A stretch of 64,000 bases of DNA from Stropharia rugosoannulata (GCA_028532985.1 JANCIK010000008.1:186001-250000); one strand, 5' to 3'. Positions 11,765-23,609 are shown, counted from the stretch's first letter. Numbers and translations are program-made. The notes: generated by a model not told the origin, from the sequence alone.

Positions 11765-13977
11765 ATGGAATCATTCAATATCAATACCAGCTTTGGGCCT
11801 ATAGATGTATGTTTTTATTGTTCTTGAGTCTCATACTTACATAAAGGCTCTTTCATTAGCCCGTTCTATTATCACCAGTTACGAGCATATCCTCTGGGCA
11901 ATCAGGGCTATGGGAGCATGCAGCAACCTTAGACCCGGCCACTATTGTGAGTCTACATGTCCATAGAGCATCAAGGCTCCTTACTAACTGCATATATGCG
12001 TAAAATTAGCAAACTCTCCGAGCAGCAACTCATGCTCAGCTTATAGAACATAACCGTGATCATCAAGGTCTTTATGCAAGCTATATGGCCTTGAAAGGGA
12101 AGCACGAGCAGCTTAGGTGAGAATACCTCTTTGAAACAGCGTATATACTCACAAAAATCAAAGCTCTGCCTATAGTCAGTTGAACGACAGCTTGAAAGAT
12201 GCCCTAAACAAACCTCAACAACAATCGCCATTGCAGTCCTCAAGTGCATGTCAGCAGGGTCCGACTTTACCAAAACCAAATCAGTCAGAGTATCCAAAAA
12301 TTCGGTTCTGGACACACTACAAGTTTACTCAATGGAAGAAGGACAAATCCGATAAGAAGAACATAGTCGACCCGGATACAGCTCAGGGCAGTAGTCACTG
12401 TCGCCGAGGTAGCGCTCATCTGGCAACAACAGGCGAGAATCTGCAGATGGAATTTATTGAGGAAGAAGACGGCACCATTGTTGATGGCCCTCGAGCCGCA
12501 TCTATTCGCAATTCAGCAAGACGCTTGCTTGCACAGATGAGGAAGGATGGTACCGAGCTTCCGGCTAAATGGCAGCAGGCAGACATATATCAAAAAGGGT
12601 ACGTTTTACAGGCGCTCTATACCGATTACCCTTACTTGTCACTCTGCGAGAACCACTGGAAGGGCAATGCTGTTGTGTCCCACGTTTTATCTGGTGAAAT
12701 TTCGAAGGAGAAGAAGAAGGATAAACAAAAGGAGCCGGTAATGAAAACCGAACCAAAATCAGGACTGATGCACAACGCTACTGCTGGACCATCGGGTTCC
12801 AAGCGTTCAGCATCGCCGACCAGCCTTGTAGATCAGCAGACACCAAAGAAGGCAAGGTTGTACTCAATCTCCCCCTTTCCATCTCCGCACAAGAATCAGG
12901 TATGTTAATCTACCACTAAATACATATGCTAACATATACTATCTGCTTCATAGGAGACCTTGGTGTTTACTCCACCAGCTGATGTTACCGATGCAGTTGG
13001 GCTGCTACCTGGTGATCCAGTAGCATTAGCCCCGGAATCGGAAGTGCAATCCATCACACTTTGTACGGTGCCCCAAGGCAGCTGTGATAACAGTGTTGAT
13101 AACAACATGTTCACGGATATCGGCCCTACTAGCAGCGCTATAGTAGTACTAGCAGAAGGTGAGTTTCATTGCATTCATTGTATCTGTTTTCCGTATCACT
13201 CAAAAAAGTAGTAGGCCCGGACTCTGTTTTTGATGAGCAGCGTCCATCGACAGCTATAGCTGCTGATAACTTGCCCCTAGTTGCAGCCTCTGAGCCCCCA
13301 ACTGTAACCGCTGAGCTGCCAGGCGTAGCTCCCGACTCGCCTTTTATGCTCATAAACCCATTGCATGTATACTTCACTTCACACTGCCGGTCAATAGCTC
13401 ATTTGCCTACAGGACTGCCGTGTTTGGTCCAGAGCAGGCTCCGTCTGGTCGGATCGATGCTCTGAACGCTAAAGCAGAGAAGAAAAACGAGCCCAAGGGC
13501 AAGAAGAAAGGAGGGCGAAGGAAGGCCATAAAGGGTGCGCAACATACTCTCAATAGGCCTCGCTAACAGGTATACTTTTCAGAAAATGACCTACCTACCA
13601 GCGGCGCTGGCTCTTCTAACGTGGGTAATGCCCTTCCAAATGAAACTGAAACAGGCTCAACATCATCGGCACCCTCACTCAAACGGGTCACTGGGTCCAA
13701 GTCTGCTAAGTATGTATAGCATATAAAGAGCTGCTGTATCTAACGTTATGCTTCTAGAAATCTCTTTTACATCGACTACTTAACTACACATGAACCACTC
13801 AGCATCGAAGCCTTTGAAGGCTTGTGGAAGACACTGTCCAAAGAAGAAGTCAAGGTATGTTTTACTATTTATGTCGTGCTAGTCTAACTCTCTTTCTAGA
13901 AATGGACAGCAGCCGGAAAGGCGTCACGCTATGTACTCGAGCCTGTCAACGATGACGCAGCTGGCGCGGATACTTAG
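11765..13977 (+). CDS. Ten-exon accessory transposon ORF, unknown function
   Basis: Exons 11765-11806, 11860-11946, 12010-12116, 12176-12899, 12954-13158, 13209-13366, 13413-13534, 13583-13709, 13758-13854 and 13900-13977, each with ordinary splice signals, starting MESFNINTSFGPID and ending GADT stop. Exon 4 is the main body: KIRFWTHYKFTQWKKDK, then LPAKWQQADIYQKGYV. It is followed by a Lys-rich, nuclear-localisation-like tail. The last exons read DYLTTHEPLSIEAFEGLW and KEEVKKWTAAGKASRY. One junction (13366/13413) is out by one base as modelled, so either an unusual donor is used or the gene has a lesion there. No known domain is recognised. Its place in the element suggests a TnpA-like role, unproven. 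Confidence 0.6.
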
Positions 13978-14289
13978 GTGAGTACCATTTGTACGGTACT
14001 ATATCCCCCGAGACTGATGGCCGACGGTTACATTAGGCCCTGCCTTGTATACCACAATCGAACAGAATGCTTCTGGTTTTGTTTCATTTTGAGACTGCTC
14101 TGCGCTTATAAGTGGACTGTACTTATATTTCTGGGGTGCTCTCGACAAAAATGCTTCGACTGTCTGCTCTGGCTTGGAATGCTTCTCTGCACTTGTTTGT
14201 CTGGACTCTACAAGGACTCTGGCCACTGTACTCGCTCTTCTGCTGGACTTTCTGTACTTCTACGGGTTTTTGGCTTATGGAGGGAATAG

Positions 14290-14676
14290 AGCGGGGCCCG
14301 GGGAATGGGCGCTTATAACGGAATAGATGGGAATGGGTGGGAATGGGTTGGCGCATTGGGATTCATTAGATGGGAATAGGTATAATTAGACGATTGGATT
14401 GTATTGGGTTTGAATAGATTCCAATATATCCATGTTTTATATGGACAGTAAAAGAAACCAATAGATCTCTTTAAGTGCTCATTAGAAATGAATAGATATT
14501 CTTATTGCTGTCTATTACTCATAATTTTGAGAGCTATGGATTTCAATAAATGTATACAGATATGAATATGTTTTTGATCTATTCAAACCTATGTATGGCT
14601 CATTTTTTAAAAGAAATCTATACCTATAGATTATAATGTATTTCTATAGGTTTCAATGAGGTCGATTCTCACTGGG
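14290..14676. repeat. Right subterminal repeat region and terminal inverted repeat
   Basis: Dense degenerate repeats of GGGAATGGG, AATAGAT and CTATAG on an AT-rich background, ending in the 18-bp inverted repeat. A matching AT-rich stretch with TATCTAT motifs lies inside the left end (5404-5540). Confidence 0.65.
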
Positions 14677-16960
14677 GTTGAATGTATGGTAAACTAGGAA
14701 GGGCTGTAGTGGATACGCGCCACGAGATGGTGTATCCCGTCTGGGTGAGTTCGTAGTTCAGCTCAACACTTGCTGATTGCGCCGACATGATTAGTCCTAC
14801 ATCCCCGCTAATCACTTCGCAGAATATGGTCCGGGCGCTTCATGAGCTTCCGCACTACTGTGTCGATCAAAGTCGACTACTGGAAGGGATGCACGAGCTT
14901 CGCTCTTTGCTGCCTCTCCACATTCCGACGCGTGCCAACCACCTGGCTGACTCTGGACTCGCCCTATGGGGACAGTCTGGCCCCTATTGATTGGTCGACC
15001 TGCCCTGACTTGTTTTCTCGCCGACCTGCCCTTCCCTAGCTTCCCTCACTCGTGCGTACATACGTACTCACCTCTCCCCAACCCCCTCCTTTCAACGCTG
15101 TCTTCCGTCAACTCCTTCGTATGTCCTCGTGCTTCGGTGTAGGCATTCCCTGATCTTTGGCTCTTGCTCACTGGCTATATGCGCTCCTCGGGCTACTTGC
15201 CTGCGTTCTGGTACATGCTCTGGCTCTGAGGGGTGTATGCGGCCTAGTACTTGCGTTCCCTTGTCTCTTCTCACTCATTCGTACTGTTCTGGATCTTGTC
15301 CTCCCTTCTCATGGCAAGATTCCCTCCTTGCTTCTCTCTTTCCAACGATAAGGCCGCCCTCGTCGAAGTTTTTCAAATTTCCCCTACCTTTTTGGCACGG
15401 CGCAGGGACCACATTGACTAGCCCTGCAGAGCTTCCCGGGTGCATATATGCACTCTCGTGCAGAGTATGTCCATGCTGCGTCGCCGCGTGTCGCGCCGCG
15501 TCTCATACTGTGCAGACACTGAGGTACGCCCTGCTGAACTCCCATCTCCCTCTTTACTTGTACTTACTGTCCCTCTTCAGTTCTTATCCTGCACTGCTTC
15601 ACTCTCTAGGTGCATATATGCGCAGTCACGAAGAGGACAGGCCAATCCCGCGCAGCCCGTGGTGGCGGTACTGGAGACATAGAAGCGGACTTCTGTCGAC
15701 TGCTTTGTGTGTCCCTGGGTTCTGTTGTACAGCCTTGCCGTTGAGGTATGCCGCACTGACATGTCGCTCTCTCCCCCACTTGTACGTATTTTCCCTGGGC
15801 GGTGCTTATTGGCTTTCTGTCTGAGACTCCTTTCTTCTGTCGTCCCTTTCTCACGTCGCTTTCGGCGCTCAGCACGACCCAAGGACTTATCGACCTGCCC
15901 TGCGATGCTCCCTGGATGCATATATGCACTGTTAAATAGAGTGGAGGCCGATCCCGCGCCGCGGCTGGTACTGGGAGTGTAAAAGGCTCTTCCGTCGATT
16001 TCTTTGCAATGTCTGTCTTTGTGTTCGGTTGTTCGCCAGTCCCCACACTTCGGCTCATACTTGCTACTGCATGTGCTCCTCGGGTAGCCCCCCAGCTTTC
16101 TGGTACGTGCTCGCTCTCGACGTGGGGTGTGTATGCGGTTTCAGTATGTCGCGCAGCGTCATATATCGTACAGGCGCCAAGGTACACCCTTCTAGCTACT
16201 CGTTCACTCCCCTCATTTATGTGTACTCTCCTCCGTCGGTTTTCATTCCCTTTGTCTTTAGGGTTTAGGGTTTAGAAGAGTGATTTTTCATAGACTGTCT
16301 TGTACGTCCCCTTGCTTATACCGGTCAGATCTCCCTGGTTCTCCCCCGTCGCTGCATGCACTTCTCATGGAAGTCAGCTCTTGTTATGAGGTACATGTGC
16401 GGTCCCGCACGTTGCACCGCATCACATATATAGGCGGCGTGCGGGCTTTCCATTCTCTGCCCCATTTATGTACACTTTCCTATAACACCGTGGTTCGTGT
16501 CCATGAGAACGTCCTCTTCAACTCTCAGTCTGAGGCGGCCATAGAACCTGCCCAGCGACTTTCGGACTGGTATGTCTTGTACCATCGTTGCCACTGGCCT
16601 ATGTACCCTATCGCTTGTTTGATTGCAATGTCGTCTTTGGTAACCTCTTTCGTTCTGTTTCCGTGCTCGATCGAACTTAGGCTCTTGTTTGCTGAGTCTG
16701 TATCTCTACATCCGTTTCTCGGGTTTGGGTCCGGCCTTTATCCCTCGATCCCATGGGTCTGGAAGTGCTGTCCACAACGGCCAGAGTAACAGGACAGTAA
16801 CAGGCACGCATCAAGCAAATGTAACTAATGTTCTCCCATGTACTTGTGAGACACTGGCGAATGAAGGTTGGACGATCACGCATTAGGCGGTTAGCGTCAG
16901 GAACGTCATGATTATGAACGCAGGACTCAAGAATTTTTTTTTTGGAAACAGCTGCAACAA
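14677..16960 (+). repeat. Promoter-like tandem array T1 (composite element I, left arm)
   Basis: After the rest of terminal repeat A (14677-15000), degenerate units of roughly 170-380 bp follow. Each has a pyrimidine-rich run, the palindrome TGCATATATGCA (15441, 15611, 15917), about 50 bp later a TATA-like block such as TACTGGGAGTGTAAAAGGC (15973), then GTACGTGCTC and TATGCGGT blocks. Long open frames here (for example 15129-15824) are compositional shadows: the frames change between units and no domain appears. The array points toward the 154-aa gene. Confidence 0.7.
16257..16275 (+). repeat. Short interstitial telomere-like repeat
   Basis: TTTAGGGTTTAGGGTTTAG, 2.7 units of TTTAGGG, inside array T1. 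Too short to prove a former chromosome end. Confidence 0.5.
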
Positions 16961-17530
16961 CATTGACGATTTATAACTTTTGTACATCCTCACAATTGCA
17001 AGCACGGTACACTACCATGCGCGCAGCTCAACTACAAGATCAGCTAGTAACTCACGTTTAATGCCGTCAATAATGCAAAGAACAAGATCTGGGTGTCTGG
17101 AGCTGCAACAAATGGTGGTAGAGTCTACGACATACTGGATACAGTACTGGTGAGGAGGGAGCAGTACTCGGGGTGAAGATGAGACCAGCTGGGATGAAGA
17201 TGCATAGCGACTTGGCCTAATAGCATGAATAATCATCTCTGTCACCCGGTCAGTCTCAGGGAATGGATTGGCTGACATGACATGTCCTGCGATGAAGTGG
17301 TAGTCAAATCTGCCGATATGCAAGAGTGCGCAAAGCACCCGAATTCTTGATAGACACTTTTTTTTGAAAACAACTACAACAACATTGACGATTTACTATT
17401 TTTCTACATTTTCACAATTGCAAGCACTCCATTCGCCTCCAGATTTATCGCAGACTGTGACGCTGCGTGTACATTCAGCCTAATTGTTTCAAATGCTAGA
17501 TTATATAGTTAGCTCAATATACGATGTGAT

Positions 17531-18053
17531 TCAAACCAAAAACACGAACGGGATATCGAAAAGCTTAATGGTGTAAGGTCCGTATTTGGTGCCAAAGACT
17601 GTGGCCGACAAATCGAGGTACAAAGTCTTGCCCTTGAGGTAGAGCCGCGCAGTCCCAGAGAGGATACCAGAGACTCCAAATTCAACAGATATACCGTCAA
17701 TCAAATTCCCCTTCAAGTGGGCCAGGTTGATGGTTCCACCAAAGGGAATTTTGACGTACAGCTCCGCATCGACAGTAAGCGTGTCGAGGTCAATGTATCC
17801 TTTGACCTGTTTGAGAATACATATTTTAAGTGTCAAGATGGTGAGTAGGTATAAATGTACGTACACCAAAGGTTACAGGACCAATGGGGATTTGGACGTC
17901 AAAGTCCCACCTGCGATTGTTGGCGTGCCCGAATGGAGGGGGGCCAGCAACGGCGAAGACATGAATTTCTTGACCTCCGTTCTTGTCCGAGCGGTCGACG
18001 CGGTGGTGTCCCTCAAGAATTTCGCCGATGCCCTGGATGGTGCTGATAGACAT
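17531..18053 (-). CDS. 154-aa protein of unknown family, copy 1
   Basis: Minus-strand join(18053..17865, 17806..17531), 63 + 91 residues, intron GTACGT...AACAG. A TATAAAA box lies at 18129-18135, about 76 bp upstream of the ATG. The protein starts MSISTIQGIGEILEGHHRVD and has a GPPPFG turn, then RWDFDVQIPIGPVTFG. The second exon alternates polar and hydrophobic residues (LYVKIPFGGTINL, ARLYLKGKTLYLDLSATVFG), which suggests a small beta-sandwich. There is no signal peptide, membrane helix or catalytic motif. Intron and exon 2 are identical to copy 2 at 19775-20297, its mirror partner; five residues differ in the first 29. I do not recognise the family. Confidence 0.8.
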
Positions 18054-18189
18054 AGTGTTTACTTTTTGTGTTGCGGTGAGTGAAGTGGGTGCAGTGATTG
18101 CTGAGTTTTGCGAGGCTTTGAGGGCTGATTTTATAACCCTTGGGCCAGTGAGGACGCATACCGCCGAGACCCGTTTGTCAACTCTCAAG

Positions 18190-19640
18190 ATGGTTTAATC
18201 GGTCCCAAATATCTGGACATGCTTCTCTCGGATAGAACTGAGGTTTGACCAATCCACTCATTATGTCCGAATAACAACAGCTGACTGTAATTTCACACCC
18301 CAATGAGCCTTGTGTAATTAAATAATATTTTATGGTTGAGAATCCGTCTACCGTCTACCATTCAAAGTATAGAGCACACGTGTACCGCTGCCCGGCTTTG
18401 TTGAATGCTTCACCCTGCTGCCCTACTTCGGAAAAAGGCGACATTTCTATTTTTAGTACCCAGGAAGCGAAGATCGTCTTGACAGGTCCCCTTACGTCCA
18501 ATGCTGGTCCATTGCCTTCGATGAAATTAGTACAGTGTCTACGCCACACAATGTACAGAAAGCTTATCAGATATAACATCAGAAGACCCAAGGTTGGGAG
18601 CAAGTTTACACGCATACAGGTCGGCATAGATCCCTGACCGCTGGAGCAATGAAAACGTGTACAGGATGTAGTTTGCGTTCACTCATGTTCATTGCTCACT
18701 CAGGAAATGGACGGGCCTTGCAAATATGTACTCTGGTCCAGCAGGTCACTCCAATTGTCTCGTTACATTAAAAGCACATATACTTACTGATGAGATAATC
18801 CAGATGAATAGGATCTGTACATTGATTACTGCAAGTTACTCTGTGTTTGTGGTATTCGCCGGCTGTTGACATGGAAGTAAATGCAAGCTTCCAAAGCCCA
18901 GATAGCTACGGGTCCGTCTGGCCATCAAACCGGTCATCAGGTGGTTGAGCTGGGAGAGCTTACAAATGGGAAGGGATGGTCATCCCTGTCAGCCACCCAA
19001 TACATGCGTCCAACTCTGCGGTGATCCTCGACGATGGGAGCTATTTTCCATTGAACAAGATCAGACTTGGTTCGGTGCTGCTGATGAGTATAGGAGGACA
19101 TAGTCGGCGGTTGTTCAACAGTTTGAGTGTACAGCGAGTGTTATTGGAACCGAAATATGGTCCGTACACGTCTTCAGCTCCAGCGGACATTAATCTGTGC
19201 CGACCTTTCTTTCGAATGCGTGAACGTAAAGTGAATTAAACCTTCGGTCTGACTTCTGATGATATAGGTCACAATGGTCCTCATACGGTATGCAACATGA
19301 TCACCGTACTGTATTATTCTCAGTCAAGCCAATGGACCAGCATATTTGTAAGGTTGAACTGTCAAGATTATCTCTGGTCCCTGTATTCTAAAAATAAAAT
19401 AAACATGTATTATACGACGCATTTCACAACTGATATCCTATTGGCCAGTGGTACATAAATGTTTGATATAGAGGGTTGTTCTTGTACTCGTATTTAGAAA
19501 GGAATGATTACATGTGAGCATATGGGGCATTGGGGTGTGAAATTACAGTCAGCTGTTGTTATTCGGACATAATGAGTCGATTGGTCAAACCTCAGTTCTA
19601 TCCGAGAGAAGCATGTCCAGATATTTGGGACCGATTAAAC
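18190..19640. repeat. Central spacer of composite element I
   Basis: About 1.45 kb between the two divergent 154-aa genes. It is matched, inverted, by 35440-37030 of element II, including plus-strand frames at 18332-18637 and 18976-19239 that recur at 36451-36708 and 35730-35993 on the minus strand. Both frames stay open over 80 codons in the two elements but show no known domain. The outer 100 bp on either side are inverted copies of each other, being the promoter sides of the two genes. Confidence 0.6.
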
Positions 19641-19774
19641 CATCTTGAGAGTTGACAAACGGGTCTCGGCGGTATGTGTCCTCACTGGCCCAAGGGTTAT
19701 AAAATCAGCCCTCAAAGCCTCGCAAAACTCAGCAATCACCCACTTCACTCACCGCAACACAAAAAGTAAACACT

Positions 19775-20297
19775 ATGTCTGTCAGCACCATCCAGGACAT
19801 CGGCGCCTTTCTTGAGGGACACCACCGCGTCGACCGCTCGGACAAGAACGGAGGTCATGAAATTCATGTCTTCGCCGTTGCTGGCCCCCCTCCATTCGGG
19901 CATGCCAACAATCGCAGGTGGGACTTTGACGTCCAAATCCCCATTGGTCCTGTAACCTTTGGTGTACGTACATTTATACCTACTCACCATCTTGACACTT
20001 AAAATATGTATTCTCAAACAGGTCAAAGGATACATTGACCTCGACACGCTTACTGTCGATGCGGAGCTGTACGTCAAAATTCCCTTTGGTGGAACCATCA
20101 ACCTGGCCCACTTGAAGGGGAATTTGATTGACGGTATATCTGTTGAATTTGGAGTCTCTGGTATCCTCTCTGGGACTGCGCGGCTCTACCTCAAGGGCAA
20201 GACTTTGTACCTCGATTTGTCGGCCACAGTCTTTGGCACCAAATACGGACCTTACACCATTAAGCTTTTCGATATCCCGTTCGTGTTTTTGGTTTGA
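19775..20297 (+). CDS. 154-aa protein of unknown family, copy 2
   Basis: Plus-strand join(19775..19963, 20022..20297); TATAAAA at 19698-19704, 71 bp before the ATG. Mirror image of copy 1 across a 1.7-kb interval. Differences from copy 1 cluster at the start (MSVSTIQDIGAFLEG against MSISTIQGIGEILEG, and H for Q near residue 29). The remaining 125 residues and the 58-nt intron are the same. This pattern fits a gene conversion tract ending within exon 1. Transcription runs outward, into the 3' side of array T2. The function is unknown; the even, hydrophobic-alternating sequence suggests a folded beta-rich protein. Confidence 0.8.
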
Positions 20298-20699
20298 ATC
20301 ACATCGTATATTGAGCTAACTATATAATCTAGCATTTGAAACAATTAGGCTGAATGTACACGCAGCGTCACAGTCTGCGATAAATCTGGAGGCGAATGGA
20401 GTGCTTGCAGTTGTGAAAATGTAGAAAAATAGTAAATCGTCAATGTTGTTGTAGTTGTTTTCAAAAAAAAGTGTCTGTCAAGAATTCGGGTGCTTTGCGC
20501 ACTCTTATATATCGGCAAATTTGACTACCACTTTGTAGTAGGACATGTCATGTCAGCCAATCCCTTCCCTAAGACTGACCGGGTGACAGAGATGATTATT
20601 CATGTTATTTGGCCAAGTCGCTATGCATCTTCATCCCAGCTGGTCTCATCTTCACCCCGAGTACTGCTCCCTCCTCACCAGTCCGCGTAGCCAGTATGT

Positions 20700-22480
20700 T
20701 GCAGACCCTAGCACCCATTCTTTGCAGCTACAGTGAGCTGAACGCATGGTAGCGTACCAGAAAGTAGATGAGTCGGTCGAGAAGCAAGTTAGCGCATGCA
20801 GCGGCATGGAAGAGCCAAAGATCGGAGACAGCTCGCGTACGAGAACCCGGGGGACATACAAAGGTTTTGACAAAGGTCCGCTTTTATGCGTCCTTCCAGG
20901 AGGTATAGCCGCCTGAGACTTGTGAGGGACGTTCTCATCCCAGGACGCACGGTGTCATAGAAACCTACTGTATAAGTGGGGCACAAAATGGACAGAACCC
21001 ATACGTACCTCGTAACAAGAGCTGACTGGCACAGAAGCTCATGTATCGATGTGGGACAGGCAGGGAGCTCTAACCGGCATGAGCCGAAGCACGGGACATA
21101 CAAAGCAGTCTACGAAAGACTACTCTTACCCTCCCACTACCGCCGTCGCAGGCGGTGCGGGATCAGCTTGCCCAGCATGTGACAGTCCACATTGCACCCA
21201 GGGAGCGTCGTGGTGCATGTCGTTGCGGTCCTTGTCGAGAAAGCAGATAGCACGGAGACGCGAAATCGGAAAGGGAGACAGAAACCAAATAAGTACCGCC
21301 GAAGAAGAGCACACATAACTGAGGGGAGTGAATGGGAAGAAACAGAAGGGTGTAACTTGGTGCCTGTATGATGTACGACACCGCGCGACATGTTGAGATC
21401 CGACAAGCACTGGGCAGAGAAAGTACGCGCAAGTGGGGGGAGAGCGGGATACCTCAACGCCAATACAATATGACACGCAGCACGATATGCGCTGTCCACA
21501 TGCAAACTTTAGCATAATAGCACATACCAAAAAGCAGGCGACTCGTCCGAGAAGCGGAGGCAGTAACGAGGAAGAGCCAAAGAGCGGGACTAGCGTACAA
21601 CAGAACAGCAGTCAACGGAAGACAATATTTATACTCACAGTACGGGCTTGTCCTGCACAATGCAGAGCAGCACCCGGGGAGCGGTGCAGGGCAAGTCGAT
21701 GTGGTCCTTGAGCCGTGCCAAGAAGGTGGGGCAAAGTAGGTAAGCATCATAGTTGACGAAGGAAGGCCCGGGACCTTGCCGTGCGAAGGGAGAACGAGGT
21801 CTAGGCCAGTAGTACGCACAAGTGAGAGGAGAGAAGGGGACGCCAGCACTTGGGTGCGGAGAGGAAGGTCAATGGTTGTACAAACACAGAGGCGGGGGCA
21901 GAGACAGAGCAACCGAGGCCCAGAGAATGGAAAGATGTCTAGCGAATAAGCACTGAAAAGAAGAGTATGCGCATGTTAGGGGAGAGAACGGGAGGACGGA
22001 TAGTCCATAAAATATGATGCAGCATGACATGCGGCGACCGCATATGCACCTCAGACCCAGAGCATGTACTAAAACACAGCTGAGTCACCCGAGAAGCGCA
22101 TATAGGAGCGAGCGAGAGCCAAAGATCAGAGAATGCGTACAAGCACGAGGACATACAAAGGAGTTGACAAACGACAGCATTGAGAGCGGAGAGAGTCTAC
22201 CGGCCAGAAAGTTGGAGGAGGTGTGGGAGAAGCGAGTACGTACATAAGCACGAGTGAGGGAAGTCAGGGAAGGGCAGATTGGCGAAGAAGCAAGTCAGGA
22301 CAGACGAAACACAGTAGGAACTAGTGTCCCCATCGGGCGAGTCCGGAGTCAGACAGATGGTTGCATGCGTCGGAACGGGGGGAGGGCAGCAGAGAGTGAG
22401 GCTCGTACATCCCTAATACGCCTTCCATTAATCGACTTCGATCCACGCAATAGTGCAGACCATTCTCTGCAAAGTAACTA
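20700..22480 (-). repeat. Promoter-like tandem array T2 (composite element I, right arm)
   Basis: Inverted counterpart of T1 and most similar to T4 (31750-34130) read in reverse: the frame at 20789-21103 on the minus strand matches 33579-33833 on the plus strand over about 80 residues. Pyrimidine-rich on the minus strand. No independent gene is supported. Confidence 0.65.
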
Positions 22481-22689
22481 GCGGGGGTGTAGGTCTAATC
22501 GTGTCGGGCGTAGCAGGTGCGACGTGGCACAGCACGAGGTAGGGGAGTGATTGATATATTCGACCAAACTTTGACTAAAACTCGCTATCAGCAAATGCTG
22601 GCCTGAACCACGGACTCACCCAGACGGAATACACCATCTCATCGCGCCTATCCCTACAGCCCTTCCTAGTTTGCCATACATTCAAAATT

Positions 22690-22905
22690 CAGTACGCTTC
22701 ATGAAAGCAGATTGAAACCGATGAACCGACGCTAAAAGTAGAAAGGAACGGGGCTACGAATATCGGGGTGGCGAAGGTTGGTAACAATAATGGACATTAC
22801 TCCCACGAGTTGCCCACGAGACGATCAACACTACGTTCAAGCTCCGACAGTCATGCCGCTCCGGCCGGACTCGCGGCAGGACGAATCACTTGCGACCGTT
22901 TCTTC
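22690..22905 (-). repeat. Terminal repeat A of composite element I, right end
   Basis: Inverted copy of the 5190-5385 end: CATGCCGCTCCGGCCGGACT then CGCGGCAGGACGAATCACTT. It abuts exon 2 of a terpene synthase copy, so the composite element appears to have inserted into, or been joined with, that gene. Confidence 0.65.
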
Positions 22906-23370
22906 TGCGATGCATGCTTTGACGGCCTTCCCGCGTGATCTTTTTATACAGAGTGACATCCAGGTACGTACCCAATTCTGCCATAAGTGATACCAGTACT
23001 AAGCTGCCGCTCTCTAGTGTATCCCTGATGCTATTGATTGTATCGGGTGATTAAAGTGGGGTTTTGAAGACCTCCTCTGTTAATAAGCGCGCTGATCACT
23101 TCGTGTTGTGATGTCCTTGCATTTGCATTCTACAAAGAAGATGTCGGCGGGGATATGGACAAATATGTCTTTTGGTTGGCAGAGCGGAAGGGGTGTCCAA
23201 CTTGGAGGCCTGTGAACGGATGGCTGAGAATGTTGTGGAAGAAGCAGTGGTGGATAAGATTCTTGCCGCAGATCCCAAGGCTTATGATGCATGAAAGAAG
23301 TTCGTAGTTAGATATGTGAGCGTCCACACGTCCTTTGATACATACCATATGAAGAATTGATGAGCGAGTG
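22906..23370 (+). pseudogene. Terpene synthase 3' pseudogene, copy 2
   Basis: Homologous to exons 2-4 of the gene at 132-1300. Exon 2 is partial (LTAFPRD at about 22918-22975, donor GTACGT). Exon 3 reads CIPDAIDCIG and then TGA where the intact gene has TGG (Trp). Exon 4 carries a small insertion before FYKED and a second Trp-to-stop change (YDA then TGA). The 5' half is missing, replaced by terminal repeat A. The copy at 56917-57300 shares the YDA-stop lesion, so the two descend from one defective duplicate. Confidence 0.8.
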
Positions 23371-23609
23371 AGCGGGTGCATGACCCACCGGAGATACACT
23401 CGTGTAGTACTAGAAAATTACAATTCTTGCGTTACATATAATCTATGACATCGGAAGCAGTCATATTTTGTGGAATGTTAGGTCTACCTATGAGGTAACT
23501 CGTATACTACGAAGGACGGTGGAGCAAAGTACATTCTGAATGGATACGTCCTGTCTTAGTATAGATCAGATATAGTACACAAAGTCTTTGTAATCTGGTG
23601 GTACAATTG

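Larger units (their letters stand above)
5386..14676 (+). mobile_element. Complete CACTA/EnSpm-like (Transposase_21) DNA transposon, 9.3 kb
   Basis: Bounded by an 18-bp perfect terminal inverted repeat (CCCAGTGAGAATCGACCT at 5386-5403 and its complement at 14659-14676) and a 7-bp direct duplication GTTGAAT. About 300 bp inside each end there are many degenerate subterminal copies of motifs such as ATCTAT/AATAGAT and GGGAATGGG, as expected for transposase-binding repeats. Contents in order: tnp2-type transposase (+), captured gene fragments (- sense), 253-aa ORF (-), ten-exon accessory ORF (+). The termini do not start with CACTA, and the duplication is longer than the 2-3 bp usual for this superfamily. 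Confidence 0.85.

Noticed and set aside
15129..16789. Several open frames of 100-230 codons in array T1
   Set aside because: They change frame between repeat units, lack splice continuity and have only compositional similarity to each other.
17012..17338. Minus-strand frame MLCALLHIGRFDYHF repeated near 20490
   Set aside because: It lies in the 3' flank shared by the 154-aa gene copies; the frame is truncated in the mirror copy and altered in element II, so I treat it as non-coding.
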